Of a stretch of 64,000 bases of DNA, positions 52,625 to 61,050 are shown piece after piece; positions within the stretch are counted from its first letter, which is position 1; each line of letters starts with the position of its first letter. The translations under genes and the position numbers were made by a program. This DNA comes from Sulfurimonas aquatica (lineage in GTDB: Bacteria; Campylobacterota; Campylobacteria; Campylobacterales; Sulfurimonadaceae). The notes beneath the pieces were generated by a model. The model saw only the letters and a program-made list of their open reading frames with translations, was not told the origin of the DNA and searched no databases. Where the stretch lies: assembly GCF_017357825.1 (NCBI RefSeq), contig NZ_CP046072.1, positions 2,356,001 through 2,420,000 of the forward strand, read 5' to 3'.

Positions 52625-53623
52625 ATGGAAAAAATATTTCAAAAACTCTCTATCAGTAGTGCGACACTTGTTTTTGTCATTCTTATTGGTATCTTCATTA
52701 CTCTTTTTATTGCTGCTAAACCAGCCATAGATGAGTTTGGATTTGACTTTATCGTAAATCCTGACTGGAACAAAGAAGTTGTGGTTGAGATTACTGACAC
52801 CCAAATTGCAGTAGAAGACTTGAGCGACCAGGGTAATGAAATCATCGATGAAGATGATATGGAAATTACTGATGAAGATGACATCATCGAAGATGAAGAC
52901 GAAGTTATGTTTGATGAAGATGAAGAAGGTACTTTAACTACAACTATCTATGGTGGCCTTGTCCCAATAGTAGGTACACTTCTTACAACTCTCATAGCTC
53001 TTGCTTTTGCTCTTCCCATCGCTATGGGTATTGCGGTGTTTTTAGCGGAAATCGCTCCTAAAAACATCTCTCACATTGTCGGTATCGCTATTGAACTTTT
53101 AGCGGCTATTCCTTCTATCATATTTGGTATGTGGGGGCTTTACTACTTCGCTCCTATAGTTGCCGATTTAGTTGGTGGTTATCAAGTTTCTCTTTTAACG
53201 GCTGGACTTGTTCTTGGCGTTATGATACTTCCATTTATGGCGGCAATTACTAGAGATAGTATGAACACAACTCCAGGCGTGCTTAAAGAATCGGCTTATG
53301 CACTAGGTGCTACAAAATTTGAAGTTATAAAAGACATCATCTTTCCATACTCAAGAACGGGTATCATCGGCTCCATTATCTTAGCATTAGGACGTGCTTT
53401 AGGCGAGACTATGGCTGTTGCGTTTCTTATTGGTTCTATCTTTGTTCTGCCATCAGCGATTAACGACCCAACAATATCTATACCTGTTGCAATGGCAAAC
53501 AACTTTGGTGAAGCAAGTGGACTCGGTGAGTCAGCGCTATTTTATCTAGCATTAATTCTTTTTGTAATAAGCTTTGCCGTAATTTCAATAGCTAAATTTT
53601 ACTTCCTAAAAAAGGCTCACTAG
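52625..53623 (+). CDS. pstC: Phosphate permease PstC with an acidic loop insert
   Basis: Inner-membrane subunit of the Pst importer, 332 residues, six helices. The permease EAA loop is at AYALGATKFEVIKDIIFP. Compared with E. coli PstC, the first periplasmic loop carries an insert of about 45 residues between Asn45-Pro-Asp-Trp and Gly102: residues 51-101 hold 26 Asp/Glu and no Lys or Arg (e.g. DEDDMEITDEDD). By topology this loop faces the periplasm, where PstS docks. The pstA gene follows without a gap. Confidence 0.94.
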   Translation: MEKIFQKLSISSATLVFVILIGIFITLFIAAKPAIDEFGFDFIVNPDWNKEVVVEITDTQIAVEDLSDQGNEIIDEDDMEITDEDDIIEDEDEVMFDEDEEGTLTTTIYGGLVPIVGTLLTTLIALAFALPIAMGIAVFLAEIAPKNISHIVGIAIELLAAIPSIIFGMWGLYYFAPIVADLVGGYQVSLLTAGLVLGVMILPFMAAITRDSMNTTPGVLKESAYALGATKFEVIKDIIFPYSRTGIIGSIILALGRALGETMAVAFLIGSIFVLPSAINDPTISIPVAMANNFGEASGLGESALFYLALILFVISFAVISIAKFYFLKKAH

Positions 53624-54427
53624 ATGCGATTATTAGCAAATAAGATATTTTTAGCGCTTTCAGTTCTCTCAGCGATGATAGGCCTTGCTTTTTTAGCTTG
53701 GATACTCATCACTCTATTTATAAAGGGCTTAGGTTCTTTTCACTTCAACCTATTTTTAAATGACCTTATCAATGGTGGTCTTAGAAACCTTATCATCGGT
53801 CAGTTTATCTTAGCAGGTCTTGCTGCGGCTATTGGTATTCCTTTAGGGATGGCAGCTGGTATCTACTTGCAAGAGTATGGCCGTGGAAAATACGCTTCGC
53901 TAATTCGTGACCTGAGCGACATCATGATGTCTGCGCCATCTATAGTTATAGGTGCGTTTGTATATGCGGTAGTTGTTGTCCCAACTGGCGGAACAAGTGG
54001 TTTTGCGGGAGCCATAGCGCTTGCAATCATGATGATACCAGTCGTTATAAATACAACTGACAATATGCTTAGCCTTGTTCCCCGTGAACTCCGTGAAGCT
54101 GGAATCGCTCTTGGCGCTTCTAAGTATCGCGTTATTTTAGATATCGTTATTAAAGCCGCTAAGGTTGGAATTATGACGGGTATACTGCTAGCGTTTGCTC
54201 GTATTATCGGTGAGACTGCACCTCTACTTTTTACGTCTGAGACGTCTAACTACTTTAGTCTTGATCTGACTGAGAGTTTTCCATCTCTCACGGTTAGTAT
54301 CTACGACTTAGCAAACGAACCTGAAGAGTCTAGCCGTGATTTGGCATGGGCTGCTTCATTTATACTTACAGTTTTGGTTTTAATCATAAACCTAACTGGA
54401 AGATTTATCACAAGAAATAAGGACTAA
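53624..54427 (+). CDS. pstA: Phosphate permease PstA
   Basis: Second membrane subunit of the Pst importer, 267 residues with six helices. It has the EAA-type cytoplasmic loop [21 protein letters not shown] for contact with PstB and [16 protein letters not shown] near the second helix. Its ATG follows the pstC stop without a base between, and pstB starts 4 bp after its end, so the operon is tightly coupled. Confidence 0.95.
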   Translation: MRLLANKIFLALSVLSAMIGLAFLAWILITLFIKGLGSFHFNLFLNDLINGGLRNLIIGQFILAGLAAAIGIPLGMAAGIYLQEYGRGKYASLIRDLSDIMMSAPSIVIGAFVYAVVVVPTGGTSGFAGAIALAIMMIPVVINTTDNMLSLVPRELREAGIALGASKYRVILDIVIKAAKVGIMTGILLAFARIIGETAPLLFTSETSNYFSLDLTESFPSLTVSIYDLANEPEESSRDLAWAASFILTVLVLIINLTGRFITRNKD

Positions 54428-54431
54428 TACA

Positions 54432-55214
54432 ATGCCAGTAATGAACATCAAAAAATTCTCTTTTACTTATCCTGGAGTTGAGCATCCCTCTCTTCGCAAC
54501 ATTACTCTTCCAATAGAGAAAAATAAAATCACTGCGCTTATCGGTCCAAGTGGTTGTGGAAAGTCAACACTACTTCGTAGCATGAATAGAATCCATGACG
54601 TATACCCTGGAAACAAGTACGATGGAAAAATAGAGCTTCTAGACGCCGTTACGGGTGAGCGAAACAATATCTTAGAGATCCAAAAAGAGAATGAACTTAT
54701 CAAACTTCGTCAACAAGTTGGAATGATTTTTCAAAAGCCAACGCCATTCCCAATGAGCATATTTGACAATGTCGCTTATGGTCTTAAAATAGCGGGTTTA
54801 AAAAATAAAACAGAACTAGCAGATAGAGTTGAGCAAGCTTTAAAAGATGGAGCACTCTGGAAAGAGGTTCATGATAGACTAGGTAAATCGGCAATGGGTC
54901 TCTCAGGTGGACAGCAGCAGCGTTTATGTATAGCACGCGCAGTTGCCGTTAAGCCAGAAGTCATCCTTTTTGATGAGCCTACATCTGCACTTGATCCAAT
55001 TAGCACCGGAGCTATTGAAGAGCTTTTAGTTGAACTTAAAAAGGACGTAAGCATAGCGATTGTTACACATAACATGCAACAAGCTTCACGTATAAGTGAC
55101 TATACGGCGTTTATGTATCTTGGTGATTTAATCGAGTATGATAAAACAGAAAACATCTTCTTAAACCCTAAAGAGAAAAAGACTGAAGATTACATCACTG
55201 GCCGTTTTGGATAG
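54432..55214 (+). CDS. pstB: Phosphate ABC transporter ATPase PstB
   Basis: ATPase of the Pst importer, 260 residues. Walker A is GPSGCGKST, the signature [14 protein letters not shown], Walker [13 protein letters not shown] and the switch histidine in IVTHNMQQA. The PstB-specific segment [12 protein letters not shown] after Walker A and [12 protein letters not shown] in the Q-loop make the assignment safe against other ABC families. Confidence 0.96.
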   Translation: MPVMNIKKFSFTYPGVEHPSLRNITLPIEKNKITALIGPSGCGKSTLLRSMNRIHDVYPGNKYDGKIELLDAVTGERNNILEIQKENELIKLRQQVGMIFQKPTPFPMSIFDNVAYGLKIAGLKNKTELADRVEQALKDGALWKEVHDRLGKSAMGLSGGQQQRLCIARAVAVKPEVILFDEPTSALDPISTGAIEELLVELKKDVSIAIVTHNMQQASRISDYTAFMYLGDLIEYDKTENIFLNPKEKKTEDYITGRFG

Positions 55215-55265
55215 AATCTTAAACTTTAAACTATATATAAAATAAATTGAAGGAAATAATAGAAT

Positions 55266-55925
55266 ATGCTACCAACATTTCAAACTAATTTAGACGGAAT
55301 AAAAAGTAAACTCTTAGAGATAGGCAATGGACTCCTAGAGTCAAACAAACTTATACTCTTAGCTCTTAATGATTGTGATAATGAAAAGTTCATTGAAGCC
55401 AGAGCTCATATAAAAAACATCGGGGCAAAGACTGATAAGATTGACAATGAAATCATAAAGGTTCTTGCACTCTATACACCAGAAGCAAGAGACTTAAGAC
55501 GTGTTATCGCTTACTTAAAAATCACAAATGAACTTTCACGTGCTTGTTCAAACACAAGAAGCTTCATCAGAGGTTTTACAGATGTATGCGTTGATGTTGA
55601 TGTTGCTACTATTAACGAGTATGCAGTTCCTATGCAAACATCAACAGTAAAAGCGATAGAGCTCACTCTGAGTATGATTGACTATGAAGATGAAGAGGAG
55701 ATTCAAGAGATTTATAATGATGTTCTTATAGAAGAGAACAAGACTGATGATTTGTATGAAATGGTAGAGAGAAATCTATCTCTTCAAGCAGACTCTTTGC
55801 AAAATTTTGAGAAGTTTCATAAGATGCTTAGAGCCCTTAGAAAAAGTGGTAAAATCGCTTCACGTGCTATAAGCATAGCAAATCTTCTAGTATATGCAAA
55901 GGTTGGTGGTAACTTTCATAACTAA
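55266..55925 (+). CDS. phoU: Phosphate signalling protein PhoU
   Basis: Cytoplasmic helical protein of 219 residues with two PhoU repeats; the conserved acidic patterns ETDKIDNEI-like AKTDKIDNEIIKVLALYTPEA and LIEENKTDDLYEM match the metal-binding motifs of the family. It links PstB to the PhoR kinase and keeps the Pho regulon off when phosphate is ample. It lies 51 bp after pstB and 30 bp before phoB, in the order pstSCAB-phoU-phoB-phoR. Confidence 0.94.
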   Translation: MLPTFQTNLDGIKSKLLEIGNGLLESNKLILLALNDCDNEKFIEARAHIKNIGAKTDKIDNEIIKVLALYTPEARDLRRVIAYLKITNELSRACSNTRSFIRGFTDVCVDVDVATINEYAVPMQTSTVKAIELTLSMIDYEDEEEIQEIYNDVLIEENKTDDLYEMVERNLSLQADSLQNFEKFHKMLRALRKSGKIASRAISIANLLVYAKVGGNFHN

Positions 55926-55955
55926 AAATTAGGCGACATTTGCTACAATAATGTC

Positions 55956-56624
55956 ATGAATAAAACAGTATTAATCGTTGATGATGAAGAAGATATTTTA
56001 GACTTACTTGAGTATACCTTGAGTAGTGAGGGCTATGATGTCATTACATGTGTAGATACGTCAAATATTAGAGACATACTTGATGAAGAGGATATCTCTC
56101 TCATACTTATGGATAGAAACTTACCAGGAGTCGAAGGCAGTATGTTTATAGAGAGGATTCGAACTGAGGGCTACAACCAGCCTGTTATCTATGTAAGTGC
56201 CAAAGATTTATCTGATGATATCGTAGAGGGTTTTGAACGTGGCGGTGATGACTATATAACAAAACCTTTTAATATTAACGAGCTTAAAGCTCGAGTAAAA
56301 GCTCTGATTCGTCGTACAAGTAAAACTCAAGATGTCCTCAAATACAAAGACATCTCCTATAGTCCATCAAACAAAACTTTCCAAATTGATTCTAAAGAGA
56401 TAAAACTTACAAGTCTGGAGCATGATCTTCTTTTGGAGTTCATGAAAAATCAAAATATTTTGCTCTCGCGTGAGACCCTGCTTGAAAACGTATGGAAAGA
56501 CAGTATCAATAAGCAACTCAAAACCGTTAATGTAGCCATCAAACGCCTCAAAGAAAACATAGACCCAACGGGTGAAAAAAACTATATTCAAGCAGTCCGT
56601 GGCGAGGGCTATATATTTTGTTAA
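55956..56624 (+). CDS. phoB: PhoB response regulator, paralogue 3 (paired with PhoR)
   Basis: OmpR-family regulator of 222 residues. The receiver has VDDEED, Asp53 in LILMDRNLPG, VSAKD and ITKPF. The winged helix ends KTVNVAIKRLKENIDP with wing GEGYIFC. It is the one of the three PhoB-like genes that is joined to a histidine kinase: phoR starts 7 bp before its stop. It should bind the Pho boxes listed here when phosphorylated. Confidence 0.92.
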   Translation: MNKTVLIVDDEEDILDLLEYTLSSEGYDVITCVDTSNIRDILDEEDISLILMDRNLPGVEGSMFIERIRTEGYNQPVIYVSAKDLSDDIVEGFERGGDDYITKPFNINELKARVKALIRRTSKTQDVLKYKDISYSPSNKTFQIDSKEIKLTSLEHDLLLEFMKNQNILLSRETLLENVWKDSINKQLKTVNVAIKRLKENIDPTGEKNYIQAVRGEGYIFC

Positions 56625-57997
56625 ACTTTCACCAACTTGTACTTAGAAAATTTCTTCTTATCTTTTCGCTACTTTTTATAGCTCTTGGCATAGTTGTATA
56701 CTACTGGGTCAAAGAGTTTCAAATAGAACAGACAAAAAATGCCCTTATAGATAACATCAAAGTTTTATCTTTGAATCTTCCTCGCTGTGAAAATTTGGAT
56801 AAATTAGCACAAGATATAAAAAATGATTTAGGGCTTAGACTCACTCTTATAGATTTTGATGGAAACATCATTGCAGAGTCCCATAAAGACAAAACAAAAA
56901 TGGGAAATCATAAGTATAGAGATGAAGTTGTTGCATCAAACGATAAAGAGTATGCATATAAAATAAGACGCTCTAATACCCTCAAAAAAGATTTTCTTTA
57001 TGTAGTCAAACGCTACGAGAGTTTTAAAACTCCTATGTACATTAGACTCTCGCTTGAGATTAAAGGTATTGAGCAAGATATCCTCTCTTTAGGAGAGGAG
57101 ATACTTGTTTTACTCTTACTTTTTTTCATAGTTCTATTTTTTGTTACTTATAAAATAAGTAAAAGAATAGAAGAAGAGGTGCAAAAAATCGTAAACTTTT
57201 TAACCTCACTAACAAAAAAAGACAAAGAGACTTATATAAGTTCAAACTTCTCTTTAGAGTTTCATAAGATCACTTCACTTCTAACGAAAGTATCACAAAT
57301 CCTTGTGAAAAAAGAGAAACAAAAAAGTAAGTTTACACAGAAGCTTCAGATTTCCAACAAACAAAAAGATGACATCATATCTGCAATAAGCCATGAGTTT
57401 AAAAATCCAATCGCTGTCATAAACGGCTACTCACAAACGCTAATGGATGATAAAGATATAAACCCTAATATTAGACAGAAGTTCTTAACTAAAATCTATA
57501 AGAATGGCATCAAGCTTAGTGAACTTATAGACACGCTAAGACTCTCTTCAAAACTAGATAGTGGCCAACAAGAGATGCAGTTTAAAACTATAAATATTTA
57601 TGAACTTGTGACAGAGACTGTAGAAAACATACAACTAAACTATCCTAAACGCCAAGTTATTGTAAATGGGGATAAGGATATAACCCTAAAAGGAGATAGT
57701 TCGCTTTTTAGCGTAGTCATTACAAACTTGGTTGAAAATGCTTTTAAATATTCTGAAGATGAAGTAATAATCGAATTTGATGCACAAAAGATAAGTGTTA
57801 TCGATACGGGGATTGGGATTTCTAAAAAGAACTTAGAAAATATTACAAATAAGTTTTACAGAGTCAATGAAAATAGTTGGAATAACTCTTTAGGGTTGGG
57901 ATTGTTTATCGTTAACAATATACTGAACCTTCACAACTTTAAACTTGAAGTTCAAAGCATAGAAAATGAAGGTTCAACATTTAGCGTTAAGTTTTAG
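56618..57997 (+). CDS. phoR: PhoR sensor histidine kinase
   Basis: Membrane kinase of 459 residues. Two helices (about residues 9-30 and 160-178) enclose a short periplasmic domain with LTLIDFDGNIIAES, a PAS/Cache-like strand. The HisKA H-box is SAISHEFKNPIAV, followed by HATPase motifs NLVENAFKYSE, DTGIG and LGLGLFIVN. It starts with TTG (56618-56620), with GAGGG upstream and a 7-bp overlap with phoB. By context it senses the PstSCAB-PhoU state and phosphorylates phoB and perhaps the two orphan paralogues. Confidence 0.9.
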   Translation: MLNFHQLVLRKFLLIFSLLFIALGIVVYYWVKEFQIEQTKNALIDNIKVLSLNLPRCENLDKLAQDIKNDLGLRLTLIDFDGNIIAESHKDKTKMGNHKYRDEVVASNDKEYAYKIRRSNTLKKDFLYVVKRYESFKTPMYIRLSLEIKGIEQDILSLGEEILVLLLLFFIVLFFVTYKISKRIEEEVQKIVNFLTSLTKKDKETYISSNFSLEFHKITSLLTKVSQILVKKEKQKSKFTQKLQISNKQKDDIISAISHEFKNPIAVINGYSQTLMDDKDINPNIRQKFLTKIYKNGIKLSELIDTLRLSSKLDSGQQEMQFKTINIYELVTETVENIQLNYPKRQVIVNGDKDITLKGDSSLFSVVITNLVENAFKYSEDEVIIEFDAQKISVIDTGIGISKKNLENITNKFYRVNENSWNNSLGLGLFIVNNILNLHNFKLEVQSIENEGSTFSVKF

Positions 57998-58007
57998 AGT
58001 AAAACTT
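57989..58007. terminator. Terminator at the phoR / histone-like junction
   Basis: AAGTTTT and AAAACTT pair around a 5-base loop (57996-58000), followed by ATTTTTTC on the plus strand. The hairpin covers the phoR stop and the end of the convergent gene, so it can serve both. Confidence 0.7.
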
Positions 58008-58245
58008 ATTTTTTCTTTGAAGTTGTTTTTTTAGCAGCTTTTTTAGGAGCTGCCGCTTTTGTAACTTTCTTAGCTACTTTTTTAACTTCTTTCTTTGCCG
58101 TAGGCTCTGCTTTTGTAGCAACTTTAACTACTTTTTTTGTAACTTTTTTAGCCGCATCTTTGGCAACTACTTTTTTAGCTACCGCTTTTTTAACTGCTTT
58201 TTTAGCAACTGCTTTAACCACTTTTTTCTTTAATACTTTTGCCAT
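58006..58245 (-). CDS. Lysine/alanine-rich histone H1-like protein
   Basis: A protein of 79 residues with 32 lysines and 18 alanines, built of short KKAV-, KKVA- and KKVTK-type repeats, without acidic stretches (only four Asp/Glu). It resembles eukaryotic H1 tails and the bacterial HctB/AlgP C-terminal repeats. Such proteins bind DNA non-specifically; binding to polyphosphate is another option because of its place in the Pho island. A perfect consensus promoter drives it. It is not a chance ORF: the low-complexity coding is kept on codons AAA, GCA/GCT and GTA/GTT, and it has a GGGGT ribosome-binding region. Confidence 0.8.
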   Translation of the reverse strand: MAKVLKKKVVKAVAKKAVKKAVAKKVVAKDAAKKVTKKVVKVATKAEPTAKKEVKKVAKKVTKAAAPKKAAKKTTSKKK

Positions 58246-58277
58246 GATAAAACCCCTTATTTTAAACTTACAAATCT

Positions 58278-58306
58278 ATTATAAAACTTTTAATAACAAT
58301 TGTCAA
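58278..58306 (-). promoter_or_regulatory. Perfect-consensus sigma-70 promoter of the histone-like gene
   Basis: On the minus strand TTGACA (58301-58306), 17 bp, TATAAT (58278-58283). Both hexamers and the spacing match the ideal sigma-70 promoter. Confidence 0.85.
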
Positions 58307-58312
58307 TGATAA

Positions 58313-58357
58313 TCGTAACCATACTGTAACAATTGAGTAATCTAAAGTTTCTATAAT
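58313..58357 (+). promoter_or_regulatory. Pho-box promoter of olsF
   Basis: Three half-sites at 11-bp period, TCGTAAC (58313), CTGTAAC (58324) and GAGTAAT (58335-58341), then a 10-bp gap and a perfect TATAAT (58352-58357). The gene starts 28 bp later. The histone-like promoter lies back to back with it. Confidence 0.8.
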
Positions 58358-58385
58358 CTATCTAAATTACTTATAGAGGTTTTAT

Positions 58386-60101
58386 ATGATTAATGTTCAA
58401 ATGATGATAAAAGAGAAATACCCTAAACTTAAAGATAATAAAATAATCAAAGGTGCCATTAACAAATTTGCCGATGCGATAGTCCATCAAGAGGAGATAA
58501 ACAGATTTCTTGAAGAAAATATACATTTGGGAAGTTTCGAGTTTATTGAAAGTGCCTTAGAGACTCTTGACTTCACATACTCATTATCAAATAAAGATAT
58601 CCAAAACATTCCTGCTACAGGAAGAGTTGTAATAATCTCCAACCATCCACTTGGCGGACTGGATGCCTTAGCTCTTATCAAGGCTATTAGCACAGTACGA
58701 AAAGATATTAAGATAGTAGCAAATGACTTTTTAAATGCTATCAAACCGCTTAGCCCAATTATAATCGATATAAACAACTTCCAAAGTAGGCAATCTAAAC
58801 ACTCTATTAATAAGATATATGATGCTCTAAATTCTGAAGAAGCACTCATCATTTTTCCAGCTGGAGAAGTAAGTCGTGCTACACCAAAGGGAGTAAAAGA
58901 TGGGCATTGGCATAAAAGCTTTCTAAAGTTTGCTTCAAGAACTTCTTCACCTATTCTTCCCATACTCATCGGCGGCAAAAACTCAAAAACTTTCTACTCT
59001 GTCTCCGCACTTAGTAAACCTCTCTCAACTATACTCTTATCACATGAGATGTTCAAACAAAGAGGAAATGAGATAGAGTTAACCATAGGAGAGATTATTC
59101 CTCATGAGAACACTCATCCTCACTCAATTCCAAAAGATAAGCTTATTAGCCTTTATAAAAAACATCTCTACTCTTTGAAAAAAAAGGTAAGTTACTTTGT
59201 AACACAAAAAGCCATAGCACATGCAGAAGATAGAAGAGAGATAAAAAAAGAGTTGAAAAACTCTAAACTTCTTGGTTCAACAAAGGATGGTAAAAAGATT
59301 TATCTTTACGAGTGCTTACAAAACAACTCTAGTGTTTTAAACGAAATAGGAAGACTAAGAGAGATCTCTTTTAGACAAGTAGGAGAAGGTGTAAACAAGA
59401 GTAGAGACATAGACAAGTATGATAGATACTACAAACACATAGTACTTTGGGACAATGAAGACTTAGAAATAGTAGGTGCATATAGAATCGGCATAACAAG
59501 TGATATTATCACTTCATACAACGAAGAAGCACTTTATACAAACTCTCTCTTTCAATATACAGAAAATTTTAATAAATACCTCGACAATTCCATAGAGCTA
59601 GGAAGAAGTTTTGTGCAGCCAAAATATTGGGGGAGTAGAGCACTTGATTATCTATGGCAAGGTATAGGTGCATACTTAAAAAGCAACCCTCAGATAAAAT
59701 ATCTCTATGGAGCTGTCAGTATTTCACAAAGTTATCCTAAAGTTGCAAAAGATATGATTTTATATTTTTACAGTACATATTTTTCTGTAAAAAAGGAACT
59801 GGCAATAGCAAAGATTCCATATATATTTGACTTTAATGATGAGTATATGAAAACATTTCAAGCTGAGTTAGTTCTCAATGATTATAAAAAAGACTTTAAA
59901 ACACTCAAAAAAGCGCTTAGTTTTTTAGAGTTAAGTGTGCCAACCATGTATAAACAATATGCCGACCTTTGCAATGAAGATGGAGTAAAGTTTTGTGCAT
60001 ATAATATAGATGCAGAGTTCTCTGATTGTGTAGATAGTTTTATCATTCTTGATGTTAACAAGATAAAAGACAAACAGAGACAGAGATACTTTGGTGATTA
60101 A
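58386..60101 (+). CDS. olsF: OlsF-type bifunctional ornithine lipid synthase
   Basis: A protein of 571 residues with two acyltransferase domains. The N-terminal half is an LPLAT/PlsC-type O-acyltransferase with the HPLGGLD (H-x4-D) motif near residue 80 and FPAGEVSR. The C-terminal half (about 295-480) is an OlsB-like N-acyltransferase of the GNAT type, with LREISFRQVGEG and EIVGAYRIG. This order equals OlsF of Serratia, which makes ornithine lipid from ornithine in both acylation steps. Ornithine lipids replace phospholipids under phosphate starvation, and a three-site Pho box precedes the gene. A hemolysin-type annotation would be an older name of the same fold. Confidence 0.85.
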   Translation: MINVQMMIKEKYPKLKDNKIIKGAINKFADAIVHQEEINRFLEENIHLGSFEFIESALETLDFTYSLSNKDIQNIPATGRVVIISNHPLGGLDALALIKAISTVRKDIKIVANDFLNAIKPLSPIIIDINNFQSRQSKHSINKIYDALNSEEALIIFPAGEVSRATPKGVKDGHWHKSFLKFASRTSSPILPILIGGKNSKTFYSVSALSKPLSTILLSHEMFKQRGNEIELTIGEIIPHENTHPHSIPKDKLISLYKKHLYSLKKKVSYFVTQKAIAHAEDRREIKKELKNSKLLGSTKDGKKIYLYECLQNNSSVLNEIGRLREISFRQVGEGVNKSRDIDKYDRYYKHIVLWDNEDLEIVGAYRIGITSDIITSYNEEALYTNSLFQYTENFNKYLDNSIELGRSFVQPKYWGSRALDYLWQGIGAYLKSNPQIKYLYGAVSISQSYPKVAKDMILYFYSTYFSVKKELAIAKIPYIFDFNDEYMKTFQAELVLNDYKKDFKTLKKALSFLELSVPTMYKQYADLCNEDGVKFCAYNIDAEFSDCVDSFIILDVNKIKDKQRQRYFGD

Positions 60102-60108
60102 TAACTTA

Positions 60109-60849
60109 TCAACTTGTTTCATCTTTTTGATCATCGATGTAATGAGTAATTGCATCTTTAATATTCGTTAATTTATTTGGATTACCTTGTAAATTTTTAA
60201 AATGCAGTGAAGGGTCTTCATTTTTCTCAAGTTTTAAATCTGCAATTTTTGAGCAGACTTGCAGAAAAACTTCATAGGGAACATCATCTCCGCGTTTTAA
60301 AAAGTAGATGGCGCGTTGGAGCGAAACAAAAGGATTAAGACTTACCCTTTGCAAATGATTTATTCTTGTATTAATGTAAGTCACAAACTCCTCTCTCATA
60401 TCACATGCAACTATTGTAAAGAGTCTCTTTTTTGTATTGTAGTTACACTCAAACGCTATTTTAGTTGAGTCAAAGTCAAAACCACTCACTAGTTCTTCAA
60501 GTGTGGCGTTATCAAATCTTTCTCTGTATACAAGTTGATATATGTCATTTTTATAACTATATGTGTAGGAGTTATTTTCATACTCAAAATAGTCTTGATT
60601 CATTGCACTATTTATAAGTTCTCTATCCTCTTTAGAAGGGAAAAAGAGATCTAAGTCTCTAAAAGTATCAGCCTTCAAACAAGAACCAGCAAGATAGAGT
60701 TTAATATTTTGCTTTTTAATATTTTTAATAATCAATCTTTGAAAAAAGATATTTAATTTTATTGCAATACTATCAAGTCGATAATCTAGAAGTGACGCTT
60801 GGTCATATGAGAGTAACTCCTCATACTCCTTAAAAAATTCATAAATCAT
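60109..60849 (-). CDS. Nucleotidyltransferase-fold protein of unknown function
   Basis: A protein of 246 residues. The middle has LYLAGSCLKADTFRDLDLFF, which fits the Pol-beta-type nucleotidyltransferase pattern: Gly-Ser, then a D-x-D pair (Asp-Leu-Asp). The third carboxylate is not obvious; candidates lie in the FDSTKIAFECN or CDMREEF segments. No other domain is seen. It converges on olsF with 7 bp between the stops. It could be a tRNA- or antibiotic-modifying enzyme, or an orphan toxin-like enzyme; there is no antitoxin-like gene beside it. Confidence 0.6.
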   Translation of the reverse strand: MIYEFFKEYEELLSYDQASLLDYRLDSIAIKLNIFFQRLIIKNIKKQNIKLYLAGSCLKADTFRDLDLFFPSKEDRELINSAMNQDYFEYENNSYTYSYKNDIYQLVYRERFDNATLEELVSGFDFDSTKIAFECNYNTKKRLFTIVACDMREEFVTYINTRINHLQRVSLNPFVSLQRAIYFLKRGDDVPYEVFLQVCSKIADLKLEKNEDPSLHFKNLQGNPNKLTNIKDAITHYIDDQKDETS

Positions 60850-60965
60850 AAATCCTCCATTTATCCCTAGTAAGTTAAATTAAAATATTATATCTTAAGA
60901 AAGCCTCAAGATACTCTAATGGATTATAAATAAGTATCTATATCACTATATGAAACAAATCTTGC

Positions 60966-60988
60966 AGTTGATGAATATTTAATCAACT
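60966..60988. promoter_or_regulatory. Inverted repeat upstream of glnA
   Basis: AGTTGAT (60966-60972) and ATCAACT (60982-60988) surround nine bases, 63 bp before the glnA start. A TATACT (60988-60993) overlaps its right arm, so a bound regulator would block or direct a -10 there. The rest of the 201-bp gap is AT-rich without other clear sites. Confidence 0.4.
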
Positions 60989-61050
60989 ATACTTCTCTAG
61001 GTAAATTTAAATAAGATATACTTGTGTAAATATAATTTCAGGAGAATTAA

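Noticed and set aside
52775-52927. Sequencing error or phase-variable tract as cause of the acidic PstC loop
   Set aside because: The GAT/GAA-rich DNA is not a pure repeat, the codons vary and the frame continues into the conserved permease domain.
58487-58978. A 163-codon open frame on the minus strand inside olsF
   Set aside because: It is antisense to conserved acyltransferase motifs and shows no family features or ribosome-binding site.
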